DNA of 64,000 bases from Variovorax sp. TBS-050B (lineage in GTDB: Bacteria > Pseudomonadota > Gammaproteobacteria > Burkholderiales > Burkholderiaceae_C): assembly GCF_029893635.1 (NCBI RefSeq), contig NZ_JARXYR010000002.1, positions 2,455,001 through 2,519,000 of the forward strand. Reading direction: 5' to 3'. Positions within the stretch are counted from its first letter, which is position 1, and every line of letters begins with the position of its first letter. This document shows, one piece after another, positions 56,035 to 64,000 of the stretch. Position numbers and translations under genes: made by a program. The notes under the pieces are model-generated. The model was not told the origin of the DNA, searched no databases, and was given only the letters and a program-made list of their open reading frames with translations.

Positions 56035-56651
56035 TCCTCATCAACCTGCTCCCGCATCGCGAGGCCGCACGCAAGCGCCGGCGCGAAGCGTTCTATGGCG
56101 CGCTGGGCGCCTCGGCGCTCCTGGGCGTGCTGATCGCCGGCCTGGGCTACCTCTGGTTCGAGGCACAGATCTCGGCCCAGCAGACCAAGAACAACTTCCT
56201 CAAGACCGAAATCACCAAGCTCGAGGTCGAGATCAAGGAGATCTCGACGCTGCAGGAAGAAATCGCCGCGCTGCGCGCGCGCCAGCAGGCGGTCGAAGAC
56301 CTGCAGGGCGACCGCAACCTGCCGGTGCATCTGCTCAACGAGCTCGTGCGGCAATTGCCCGACGGCGTCTACCTGACGAGCATGAAGCAGGACAACCAGA
56401 CGGTCACGCTGCAGGGCATGGCGCAGTCGAACGAGCGCGTCTCGGAGCTGCTGCGCAACCTGGGCAACAACAGCCCGTGGCTGGTCAAGCCCGAGCTGGT
56501 CGAAATCACCTCCGCCAACGTGAGCCTGAGCCAGCGCGACCAGCGCCGCGTGGCGAACTTCACGATGCGCATCGGCCTCAAGCGCCCGACGGACGCGCAG
56601 AAGGCCGCGGCCGACAAGGCGCTGGTCACGCGGCCACCGGTCAAGGGATAA
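56031..56651 (+). CDS. pilN: type IV pilus assembly protein PilN
   Basis: 206-residue bitopic inner-membrane protein. The short cytoplasmic N-terminus MILINLLPHREAARKRRR carries the conserved INLLPxR motif that docks on PilM. The transmembrane helix is at about residues 22-45, followed by a coiled-coil segment (residues 50-100, with TEITKLEVEIKEISTLQEEI) and a ferredoxin-like domain. It starts with GTG overlapping the pilM stop. Partners are PilM, PilO and PilP. Confidence 0.94.
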   Translation: MILINLLPHREAARKRRREAFYGALGASALLGVLIAGLGYLWFEAQISAQQTKNNFLKTEITKLEVEIKEISTLQEEIAALRARQQAVEDLQGDRNLPVHLLNELVRQLPDGVYLTSMKQDNQTVTLQGMAQSNERVSELLRNLGNNSPWLVKPELVEITSANVSLSQRDQRRVANFTMRIGLKRPTDAQKAAADKALVTRPPVKG

Positions 56652-56658
56652 AAGGACC

Positions 56659-57339
56659 ATGGCAAGCAATCGCCCCTCTCAGAAACTGGACGTCGGCGCG
56701 GCGCTGCGCGACTTCGGCGACCAGTTCCGCAACCTGAACCCGAACGACCCCTCGATGTGGCCGCCGGTGCCGCGCTACGCCCTGTGCGTGGCGGTGACGG
56801 CGCTGGTGCTCGTCGCGCTGTGGTTCGTCTGGCTCACCAATTCGAACGACGAGCTCGAGAGCGAGCGCGCGAAGGAAGTCGCGCTGCGCGCCGACTACCA
56901 GAAGAAGGTCGCGCTGGCCGCCAACCTCGACCTGCTGAAGAAGCAGCGCGAGCAGGTGCAGCAGTACGTGACGCTGCTCGAGAAGCAGCTGCCCAGCAAG
57001 GCCGAGATGGACGCCCTGCTGTCGGACATCAACCAGGCGGGCCTCGGCCGCAGCCTGCAGTTCGAGCTGTTCCGCCCGGGTCAGGTGTCTGTCAAGGACT
57101 ACTACGCCGAACTGCCGATCGCGGTGCGCGTGACCGGGCGCTACCACGACATCGGCGCCTTCGCGGCCGACGTCGCGGGCCTCTCGCGCATCGTGACCCT
57201 GAACAACCTGACGATCTCGCCGCAAAAAGACAAGGACGGCACGCTGACGATGGATGCCACGGCCCGCACCTACCGCTACCTCGACGACGAAGAGCGGGCG
57301 GCCCAGAAACGCGCATCGGCGCCGAAGGCGAAGAAATGA
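56659..57339 (+). CDS. pilO: type IV pilus assembly protein PilO
   Basis: 226-residue inner-membrane partner of PilN. A cytoplasmic segment of about 35 residues, then a transmembrane helix near 40-60 (YALCVAVTALVLVALWFVWL), a coiled coil (65-115) and a periplasmic domain with LELFRPG-like FELFRPGQ, LPIAVRVTGRYHDIGAF and VTLNNLTISP. It forms the PilN-PilO heterodimer of the alignment complex. AAAGGA precedes the ATG; the stop overlaps pilP by 4 bp. Confidence 0.94.
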   Translation: MASNRPSQKLDVGAALRDFGDQFRNLNPNDPSMWPPVPRYALCVAVTALVLVALWFVWLTNSNDELESERAKEVALRADYQKKVALAANLDLLKKQREQVQQYVTLLEKQLPSKAEMDALLSDINQAGLGRSLQFELFRPGQVSVKDYYAELPIAVRVTGRYHDIGAFAADVAGLSRIVTLNNLTISPQKDKDGTLTMDATARTYRYLDDEERAAQKRASAPKAKK

Positions 57340-57879
57340 GGACGACCGCCAATCTGCTGTGGCTCGTGGTGGCCGCGCTGGGCCTGAGCGCCTGCGCCGA
57401 TTCCGAACAGGAAGAACTGCGGCGCTGGATGGTCGAGCAGCGCGCCCAGGTCAAGCCCACGGTGCCGCCGATCACCGAGCCCAAGAAGTTCACGCCCCAG
57501 GCCTATACCGGAGGGGGCGGCGTTCGAGCCCTTCAACCTGCTCAAGCTCACCCAGGCACTGCGCCGCGAGTCGAACCAGCCGAGCACGTCCGAGCTGATC
57601 GCGCCGGAACTCGCCCGCCGCAAGGAAGCGCTCGAAGCCTTCCCGCTCGACGCGATGGCCATGGTGGGCAGCATGAACCGCCAGGGCCAGCCCGTGGCGC
57701 TGATTCGCGTCGACAAGCTGCTCTACAAGGTGCGGGTCGGCGAATACCTGGGGCTCAACTACGGGCGCATCACCCGTATCAACGAAACCGAAGTGACCCT
57801 GCGCGAGATCGTGCAGGACGCCGCCGGTGAATGGATCGAACGCGTGGCGACATTGCAGCTGCAAGAGAGTGCGAAATGA
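57336..57879 (+). pseudogene. pilP: type IV pilus lipoprotein PilP, +1 frameshift
   Basis: Inner-membrane lipoprotein connecting PilNO to the PilQ secretin. The lipobox is LGLSAC (Cys20), followed by EELRRWMVEQRAQVKP and ITEPKKFTPQAYTG. The frame then breaks at the G5 run 57513-57517. Dropping one G restores AAFEPFNLLKLTQALRRE, then DAMAMVGSMNRQGQPVALI, YKVRVGEYLGLNYGRI and a normal stop at 57879 (180 aa expected). As written, the product would lack the whole beta-domain. Real decay, phase variation or a sequencing error are the options; the identical type of shift in pilQ favours error. Confidence 0.88.
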
Positions 57880-60027
57880 ATCATAAGAAATCAACGTTGG
57901 CACAGCGGCTGCGAGCTGCCGGCCTGGGTCTGCTGGCATTGGGTGCGTTGGCCATCGCGCACGCGCAGAACGCCATCGAATCGGTCACCAGTTCGACGCA
58001 GTCCGGCTCCGAGGTCATCCGCATCGACCTGGCGCAGCCGCTCGCGGCGCTGCCGACCGGCTTCGTGGTCCAGGCGCCGGCGCGCATCGCGCTCGACTTT
58101 CCCGGCGTGACCAATGCCATCGGGCGCTCCGCCATCGACGTGAACCAGGGCAACCTGCGCTCGGTGAACGTGGTGCAGGCCGGCGAACGCAGCCGCGTGG
58201 TGCTGAACCTCAAGCAGGCGACCGCCTACAAGGCCGAGATCCAGGGCAAGTCGCTGCTGGTGATCCTCGAGCCGGTGGCCGGCACCGCGCTCGCGTCGTC
58301 CACGCCCACGGTCTTCGCCGAAAACCGCAACCGCGACACCCTGCCGCTGCGCGACGTCGATTTCCGCATGGGCCCCGACAACACCGGCCGCGTGATCGTC
58401 GACCTGCCGAACAACCAGGTCGGCGTGGACGTCCGCCAGCAGGGCAAGAACCTGATCGTGGAGTTCACCAAGTCGACGCTGCCCGAAGGGCTGCGCCGCC
58501 GCCTGGACGTGGGCCGACTTCAACACGCCGGTGCAGCTGATCACATCGCAGCAGTCGGGCGACCGCGTGCGCATGACCATCGAAGCCCGCGGCGACTGGG
58601 AGCACAGCGCCTACCAGAGCGAGAACCAGTTCGTGGTCGAGGTGCGCGCGCGCAAGGTCGACCCGACCAAGCTGACGCAGGGCGTGGGCTACAACGGCGA
58701 GAAGCTCTCGCTGAACTTCCAGAACATCGAGATCCGGTCGCTGCTGCAGGTGATCGCCGACTTCACGAACTTCAACATCGTGACCTCCGACTCGGTCACC
58801 GGCGCGCTCACGCTGCGCCTGAAGGACGTGCCCTGGGATCAGGCGCTCGACATCATCATGCAGGCCAAGAACCTCGGCATGCGCAAGAACGGCAGCGTGC
58901 TGTGGATCGCGCCCAAGGACGAGATCAACGCCAAGGAAAAGCTCGAATTCGAGGCCAAGGCCGCGATCGAGAACCTCGAGCCGCTGCGCACCCAGTCGTT
59001 CCAGCTCAACTACACCAAGGCGATCGCCATCGCCCAGGGCCTGACCGGCACCGGTGCATCTTCCGGCGGCGGCGGTGGCGGCGGCTCCGGCACCACCACC
59101 CGCATCCTGAGCCCGCGCGGCAGCGTGATCGCGGAATCGCGCACCAACCAGCTCTTCGTCTCCGACATCCCGTCGCGCCTCGCGCAGGTCGCGGAGCTGA
59201 TCCAGAAGCTCGACGTGCCGGTGCGCCAGGTGCTGATCGAGGCACGGATCGTGGAAGCCTCCGACACCTTCGGCAAGTCGCTGGGCGTGCGGCTCGGCGG
59301 CGGCATCTCTCGCGAACGCGTCGCCTCGGCCAACGGCAATCCGGCATACGGCACCATCGGCGTGATGCCCGCCACCACCGGTGGCGGCGGTGTCGGCACC
59401 GCAGCAGCCACCTGGACCAACTCCAACTTCATCAACCTGCCCGCGGGCGATGCGGGCGGCACCGGCAATTCGCCCGGAACCTTCGCGATCTCGCTGTTCA
59501 ACTCGAGCCTGTCGCGCATGCTGAACCTCGAGATCTCGGCACTCGAAGCCGATGGCAAGGGCAAGCTGGTCTCCAGCCCCCGCGTCATCACGGCCGACCA
59601 GACGAAGGCGCTGATCGAGCAGGGCGAGGAAATCCCCTACCAGCAGGCCACGTCGAGCGGTGCGACCTCGATCTCGTTCCGCAAGGCGGTGCTGAAGCTC
59701 GAAGTCACGCCGCAGATCACGCCCGAAGGCAACATCATCCTCACGCTCGACGTGAGCAAGGATGCGCGCGGCGTGAACACCTCGGCGGGCCCGGCCATCA
59801 ACACCAAGCACGTGCAGACCGAGGTGCTGGTCGAGAACGGCGGCACGGTCGTCATCGGTGGTATCTTCGAACTCACCGAAACCAATGACGAATCGCGCGT
59901 GCCGGTGCTGGGTGAAGTGCCCTACCTCGGGGCGCTGTTCCGCAAGCGCGAACGCGTTGCCAACAAGACCGAAATGCTCGTCTTTATCACTCCGAAGATG
60001 ATTACCGACCGCAACGCCGCGCGCTGA
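57876..60027 (+). pseudogene. pilQ: type IV pilus secretin PilQ, +1 frameshift
   Basis: Outer-membrane secretin ring through which the pilus emerges. The first part has signal peptide LRAAGLGLLALGALAIAHAQ and an AMIN domain (VIRIDLAQPLAALPTGFVV... NLIVEFTKSTLPEGLRRRLDV). The frame breaks at the GGG of 58511-58513. One base fewer restores ADFNTPVQLITSQQSGDRV and then the STN/N0 domain, N1 repeats, a Gly/Ser-rich loop near 59056-59100, and the secretin core (VPVLGEVPYLGALFRKRERV, TEMLVFITPKMI). Restored length is about 716 aa, typical. Coupled to pilP by a 4-bp overlap. Confidence 0.9.
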
Positions 60028-60050
60028 CGCGCGGGCGTAGCAGCCACCGC

Positions 60051-60599
60051 GTGGCGGTCGCACTCGTCGGGTTGCCCGGCGCCGGCAAATCCGCAGTGGG
60101 CCGGCGCCTCGGCGCACGCCTGGACCTTCCCTTCGTCGACACCGACCACGTGATCGAGCAGCGCATCGGCTGCTCGATCCGCGATTACTTCGAGCGCGAG
60201 GGCGAGACCGCCTTCCGCGACCTCGAGCAGTCGGTGATCGCCGACCTGGCCGCGCGGCCGCACGGCATCCTGGCCACCGGCGGCGGTGCGGTCCTGCGCG
60301 AGGCCAACCGCAGGCAGCTGCACGAGCACTTCCACGTCATCTACCTGCGTTCCTCGCCCGAAGACCTGTTCCGGCGGCTGCGGCACGACGTCAAGCGGCC
60401 CTTGCTGCAGGTGGCGGACCCGCTCGGCCGCCTGCGCGAGCTGCACGACGCGCGCGACCCGCTCTACCGCGAGACGGCGCACGACGTGGTCGACACCGGC
60501 CGCCCCTCGATCGCCATGCTGGTGAACATCATCGTGATGCAGCTCGAACTCGCCGGCATCGTCACCCCCGGGGCGCATCCCGAAGAGCCCGCCGCCTGA
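60051..60599 (+). CDS. aroK: shikimate kinase
   Basis: Phosphorylates shikimate to shikimate 3-phosphate with ATP (182 aa). Walker A is [11 protein letters not shown] near residue 7, shikimate-binding Asp in [33 protein letters not shown], and the LID region with [12 protein letters not shown]. The start is a GTG at 60051, 23 bp after the pilQ stop; no ATG gives the complete P-loop N-terminus. The conserved pilQ-aroK-aroB order supports the assignment. Confidence 0.95.
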   Translation: MAVALVGLPGAGKSAVGRRLGARLDLPFVDTDHVIEQRIGCSIRDYFEREGETAFRDLEQSVIADLAARPHGILATGGGAVLREANRRQLHEHFHVIYLRSSPEDLFRRLRHDVKRPLLQVADPLGRLRELHDARDPLYRETAHDVVDTGRPSIAMLVNIIVMQLELAGIVTPGAHPEEPAA

Positions 60600-60654
60600 G
60601 CGGCGCCGACCCGGCGGCCGGGCCGCCCGGCGCGCAGCGCCTAAACTCGCTGCC

Positions 60655-61770
60655 ATGCCATTCCCCGCATCCTCCGCACCGCCAGAGCGCGTCGACATCC
60701 AGCTCGGCGACCGCAGCTATCCGATCCTGATCGGCGCCGGCCTGCTGGACGATCCCGCGAGCTATGCCGCGGTGCCTGCTGCCGCGAGCGCGCTGATCGT
60801 GAGCAACACCACGGTGGCGCCGCTCTACGCCCAGCGCCTGCGCGCCGCACTCGCGGGCCGCTTCCGCAGCGTGCACCTGCTCGAACTGCCCGATGGCGAA
60901 AGCCACAAGAACTTGCAGACCCTGAACCTGATCTTCGACGAGCTGCTCGGGCAGGGCAGCGACCGCAAGACGGTGCTCTTCGCGCTCGGCGGTGGCGTGG
61001 TGGGCGACATGACAGGCTTCGCGGCCGCGAGCTACATGCGCGGCGTGCCCTTCGTGCAGGTGCCGACGACCCTGCTCGCGCAGGTCGATTCGTCGGTGGG
61101 CGGCAAGACGGCCATCAACCATCCGCTCGGCAAGAACATGATCGGCGCCTTCTACCAGCCGCAGCTCGTGCTGTGCGACCTGGACACGCTGCAGACGCTG
61201 CCGCCGCGCGAACTGAGTGCCGGCCTGGCCGAGGTGATCAAGTACGGGCCGATCCACGACATGCCGTTCCTCGACTGGATCGAAGCGAACATCGATGCGC
61301 TGGTGGCGCGCGACCCCGTCGCCCTCGCGCATGCGGTCAAGCGCAGCTGCGAGATCAAGGCGCTGGTGGTCGGTCAGGACGAGCGCGAAACCGGCCTGCG
61401 CGCGATCCTGAACTTCGGCCACACCTTCGGCCATGCGATCGAGTCGGGCCTGGGCTACGGCGAATGGCTCCATGGCGAGGCGGTCGGCTGCGGCATGGTC
61501 ATGGCGGCGCATCTGTCGCAGCGGCTCGGCGGCGTCGACGCCGCCTTCGTTGAGCGGCTCACGCGCCTGATCGCGCGCGCCGGCCTGCCGACCGTCGGCC
61601 CGGCCCTGGGTGCCGACAGGTACATCGAACTGATGCGGGTCGACAAGAAGTCCGAGGCGGGCGAGATCCGCTTCGTGGTCATCGACAGGCCGGGCTCGGC
61701 CGTGGTCCGCAGCGCGCCCGACGCGCTCGTGCGCGAAGTGCTCGCGCAGTGCTGCCGCGCCGCCGAATGA
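60655..61770 (+). CDS. aroB: 3-dehydroquinate synthase
   Basis: Converts DAHP to 3-dehydroquinate, second step of the shikimate pathway (371 aa). Visible are the NAD-binding [15 protein letters not shown] near residue 105, [35 protein letters not shown], the zinc ligands Glu in GLAEVIKYG and His in [11 protein letters not shown] and [11 protein letters not shown]. It follows aroK by 55 bp and overlaps the dgt-like gene by ATGA. Confidence 0.97.
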   Translation: MPFPASSAPPERVDIQLGDRSYPILIGAGLLDDPASYAAVPAAASALIVSNTTVAPLYAQRLRAALAGRFRSVHLLELPDGESHKNLQTLNLIFDELLGQGSDRKTVLFALGGGVVGDMTGFAAASYMRGVPFVQVPTTLLAQVDSSVGGKTAINHPLGKNMIGAFYQPQLVLCDLDTLQTLPPRELSAGLAEVIKYGPIHDMPFLDWIEANIDALVARDPVALAHAVKRSCEIKALVVGQDERETGLRAILNFGHTFGHAIESGLGYGEWLHGEAVGCGMVMAAHLSQRLGGVDAAFVERLTRLIARAGLPTVGPALGADRYIELMRVDKKSEAGEIRFVVIDRPGSAVVRSAPDALVREVLAQCCRAAE

Positions 61771-62897
61771 ACCTCGCGGCCTGGGCCTGCCATCCGTCGC
61801 GCTCGCGCGGGCGCCGGCATGCCGAGCCGCCCGCGCCCACGCGCGATGCCTTCCAGCGCGACCGCGACCGCATCGTGCATTCCACCGCCTTCCGGCGCCT
61901 GGTCTACAAGACCCAGGTATTCCTGAACCACGAAGGCGACCTGTTCCGCACGCGGCTCACGCATTCGCTGGAGGTGGCGCAGCTGGGCCGCTCGATCGCG
62001 CGCGCCCTGCGCCTCAACGAGGACCTCGTCGAAGCTATCGCGCTGGCGCACGACCTCGGCCACACGCCCTTCGGCCATGCGGGCCAGGATGCGCTCAACG
62101 CCTGCATGGAGGGCCATGGCGGCTTCGAGCACAACCTGCAGAGCCTGCGCGTGGTCGATGCGCTCGAGCACCGCTATCCGCAGTACGACGGGCTGAACCT
62201 GAGCTTCGAGACCCGCGAAGGCATCCTCAAGCACTGCTCACGCGCCAATGCCGAACGGATCGAGGCCGCCGAGCCGTACGGCGTGGCGCGGCGCTTCCTC
62301 GACCGCACGCAGCCGGGCCTCGAGGCGCAGCTGTGCAACCTCGCCGATGCCATCGCCTACAACGCGCACGACATCGACGACGGCGTGCGCTCCGGGCTCA
62401 TCAGCGTCGAGCAGCTCGCGGAAGTGGCGCTGTTCGAGCGCTACCGGCGCGAGGCGCTGGACGAATACCCGCAGCTCGAAGGGCGGCGCGTGCTCTACGA
62501 AGCGATCCGGCGCATGCTCAGTGCCCAGGTGTACGACGTGATCGACGCCACCCGCGCGGCGATCGAGGCGGCGGCGCCGGCCGATGCCGACGCGGTGCGC
62601 CGCGCGCCGCCGCTGGTCCGCTTCAGCGACGGCATGCAGGCGCAGTCGGACGCGCTCAAGCGCTTTCTGTTCCGCAACCTGTACCGGCATCCCCAGGTGA
62701 CCCAGACCACCGACCAGGCGCAGCAGGTGGTGCGCGAGCTGTTCGCGGCCTACCTCGAACGCGACGCGGAAATGCCTGCCTCCTACGCCGGGCGCCGCGA
62801 CCGGCACCGCGCCGTCGCCGACTACATCGCCGGCATGACCGACCGCTTCGCGATGCGCGAGCATGAGCGGCTGACCGGCCGCCGGGGCATCGGATGA
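61767..62897 (+). CDS. dgt: deoxyguanosinetriphosphate triphosphohydrolase-like protein
   Basis: HD-superfamily dNTP triphosphohydrolase (376 aa). Metal-binding residues lie in [10 protein letters not shown] (His) and [16 protein letters not shown] (His-Asp) near residues 75-115, and in the downstream helix [28 protein letters not shown] at the start is the family's nucleotide-handling motif. It hydrolyses dNTPs to nucleoside and triphosphate; the preferred base is uncertain for this short (non-E. coli) subfamily. The start overlaps the aroB stop; the MFS gene overlaps its own stop. Confidence 0.92.
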   Translation: MNLAAWACHPSRSRGRRHAEPPAPTRDAFQRDRDRIVHSTAFRRLVYKTQVFLNHEGDLFRTRLTHSLEVAQLGRSIARALRLNEDLVEAIALAHDLGHTPFGHAGQDALNACMEGHGGFEHNLQSLRVVDALEHRYPQYDGLNLSFETREGILKHCSRANAERIEAAEPYGVARRFLDRTQPGLEAQLCNLADAIAYNAHDIDDGVRSGLISVEQLAEVALFERYRREALDEYPQLEGRRVLYEAIRRMLSAQVYDVIDATRAAIEAAAPADADAVRRAPPLVRFSDGMQAQSDALKRFLFRNLYRHPQVTQTTDQAQQVVRELFAAYLERDAEMPASYAGRRDRHRAVADYIAGMTDRFAMREHERLTGRRGIG

Positions 62898-64000
62898 CCG
62901 TTGGCGGCAGCAGCACCGCGGCCGCGCCCGCGCGCGTTCCGGCCGCGGCCTTCGCCGTCGTGCTGGGCGGCGTCAGCGCCGCGCTGCACCTGGGCAAGCT
63001 GCCACCGGCCGTGCCCGCGCTGCAGGCCTCGATGGGCATCGACCTCGTCCAGGCCGGCTTCCTGCTGTCGCTCGTGCAGGTGGCGAGCATGACGCTGGGG
63101 CTCGTGGTCGGGCTCGCGGCCGACACGATCGGCCTGCGCCGCAGCATGCTGGCGGGGCTGTCGATCCTCACGGTCGCGAGCCTGCTGGGCGGCGCCGTGG
63201 GTGCCGGCTGGCTCGGCGGTGCGTTCGCGGTGCAATGGCTGCTGGGCCTGCGCGCGCTCGAAGGCATCGGTTTCCTGCTCGCCGTCATGCCCGGCCCGGG
63301 GCTGATCCGCCGGCTGACGCCGCCGGGCGCCGACAAGGCCGCGCTGGGCGTGTGGGGCGCCTACATGCCGCTCGGCGTGGCGCTCGCATTGCTCGTCGGG
63401 CCGGCGCTGATCGGCTGGGGCGGATGGGCCGACTGGTGGTGGACGCTGTCGGCCGTCTCGGCCGGCGCCGCGTTCTGGCTCTGGCGCATCGTGCCTGCCG
63501 ACGTGCGCCGCGTGCCGGCGGCCGGAGTCGCCGGTGGCGCGGACCGCGGGGCCGACGGATGGCCGTCGCGGTTGCGGCTCACCCTCGCGGCCTCCGCGCC
63601 ATGGATGATCGCCGCGACCTTCGCGGTCTATTCGGCCCAGTGGATGGCGGTGATCGGTTTTCTGCCCGCGATCTATGCCGCGGCCGGCGTGCCGGCGGGC
63701 TTCAATGCGGTGCTGACGGCGCTCGCCGCCGCGACGAACATCGTCGGCAACCTGGCCGGCGGCCGCTGGCTGCAGCGCGGCGTCGCACCCGAGCGGCTGC
63801 TGCGTACGGGCTTCCTGGCGATGGCGTTCGGCGGCATCGCGGCCTTCGCCCAGGTGGGGCAGGGCGCCGATGCCCTCGGGCTGCCGCCGGCGCTGCGCTA
63901 TGTCGCCGTGTGCCTGTTCTCTCTCGGTGGTGGCATGGTGCCCGCGACGCTGTTCCTGCTCGGCGTGCGGCTGGCGCCCGGGGCTTCCACCGTCTCCACC
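62894..64000 (+). CDS. MFS transporter (3' truncated by window end)
   Basis: Major facilitator superfamily permease. 369 codons are open to the window edge, so the C-terminal helices are missing. About ten hydrophobic segments are visible; the loop between helices 2 and 3 has GLAADTIGLRRSMLAG, the MFS GxxxDxxGRR-like motif A. VMPGPGLIRRLTPPGADKAALGVWGAYMPLG resembles the cyanate/CynX-like and related families. The ATG overlaps the dgt stop (ATGA), implying co-transcription with the aro-dgt genes. Substrate unknown. Confidence 0.85.
   Translation, partial: MTVGGSSTAAAPARVPAAAFAVVLGGVSAALHLGKLPPAVPALQASMGIDLVQAGFLLSLVQVASMTLGLVVGLAADTIGLRRSMLAGLSILTVASLLGGAVGAGWLGGAFAVQWLLGLRALEGIGFLLAVMPGPGLIRRLTPPGADKAALGVWGAYMPLGVALALLVGPALIGWGGWADWWWTLSAVSAGAAFWLWRIVPADVRRVPAAGVAGGADRGADGWPSRLRLTLAASAPWMIAATFAVYSAQWMAVIGFLPAIYAAAGVPAGFNAVLTALAAATNIVGNLAGGRWLQRGVAPERLLRTGFLAMAFGGIAAFAQVGQGADALGLPPALRYVAVCLFSLGGGMVPATLFLLGVRLAPGASTVST

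Overview
The window is about 64 kb of high-GC DNA from a betaproteobacterium. Its gene content fits Comamonadaceae, most probably Variovorax or a close relative: a Pseudomonas-type mannitol/sorbitol ABC operon, System II (ResB/CcsB) cytochrome c biogenesis next to cytochrome c4, the mrcA-pilMNOPQ-aroK-aroB-dgt block, groESL with a CIRCE operator, a Bug-type solute receptor and MsrPQ. The genus is an inference from gene content; no rRNA or tRNA gene was recognised.

Layout. 1-3.3 kb: tail of an FbpBC/AfuBC-type ABC importer, a YihX-like HAD phosphatase and a convergent lipocalin. 3.6-6.6 kb: tal-pgi and a small DUF805 membrane protein. 6.6-9.7 kb: a PdxA-family dehydrogenase behind a frameshifted Bug receptor, with a divergent LysR regulator. 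9.9-20.7 kb: a ten-gene polyol catabolic cluster with an ABC importer (binding protein, two permeases, ATPase), mannitol 2-dehydrogenase, SDR polyol dehydrogenase, transaldolase/FSA-like enzyme, fructokinase, MtlR-like AraC regulator and xylulokinase. Polyols are imported, oxidised to fructose or xylulose and phosphorylated; Pgi and Tal upstream can take the fructose 6-phosphate onward. 20.8-22.9 kb: groESL under HrcA/CIRCE control.

23.0-31.8 kb looks accessory: a small secreted protein, two tandem paralogous AraC regulators, AT-rich spacers, a 1414-residue trimeric autotransporter adhesin, a BamE-like lipoprotein and a winged-helix regulator whose receiver domain lacks the phospho-acceptor Asp. 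31.8-39.3 kb: a phospholipase D-family lipoprotein and an iron-uptake block (Fur-box-preceded siderophore receptor, PepSY membrane protein, 63-residue membrane protein, second TonB-dependent receptor). 39.3-44.2 kb: metK, two LpxL-type acyltransferases, an epoxide-hydrolase-like enzyme and engB. 44.3-50.4 kb: cytochrome c4, resB-ccsB, msrPQ. 50.4-54.7 kb: lysA-lptM, divergent cyaY, and mrcA. 55-64 kb: pilMNOPQ, aroK, aroB, dgt and a truncated MFS gene, largely joined by 4-bp stop/start overlaps.

Three genes (the Bug receptor, pilP, pilQ) each carry a net +1 shift at a G run followed by C on the plus strand. Two are neighbouring pilus genes, so a shared sequencing or assembly error is at least as likely as real gene decay. 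The most interesting biology is the adhesin module with its lipoprotein and degenerate response regulator.
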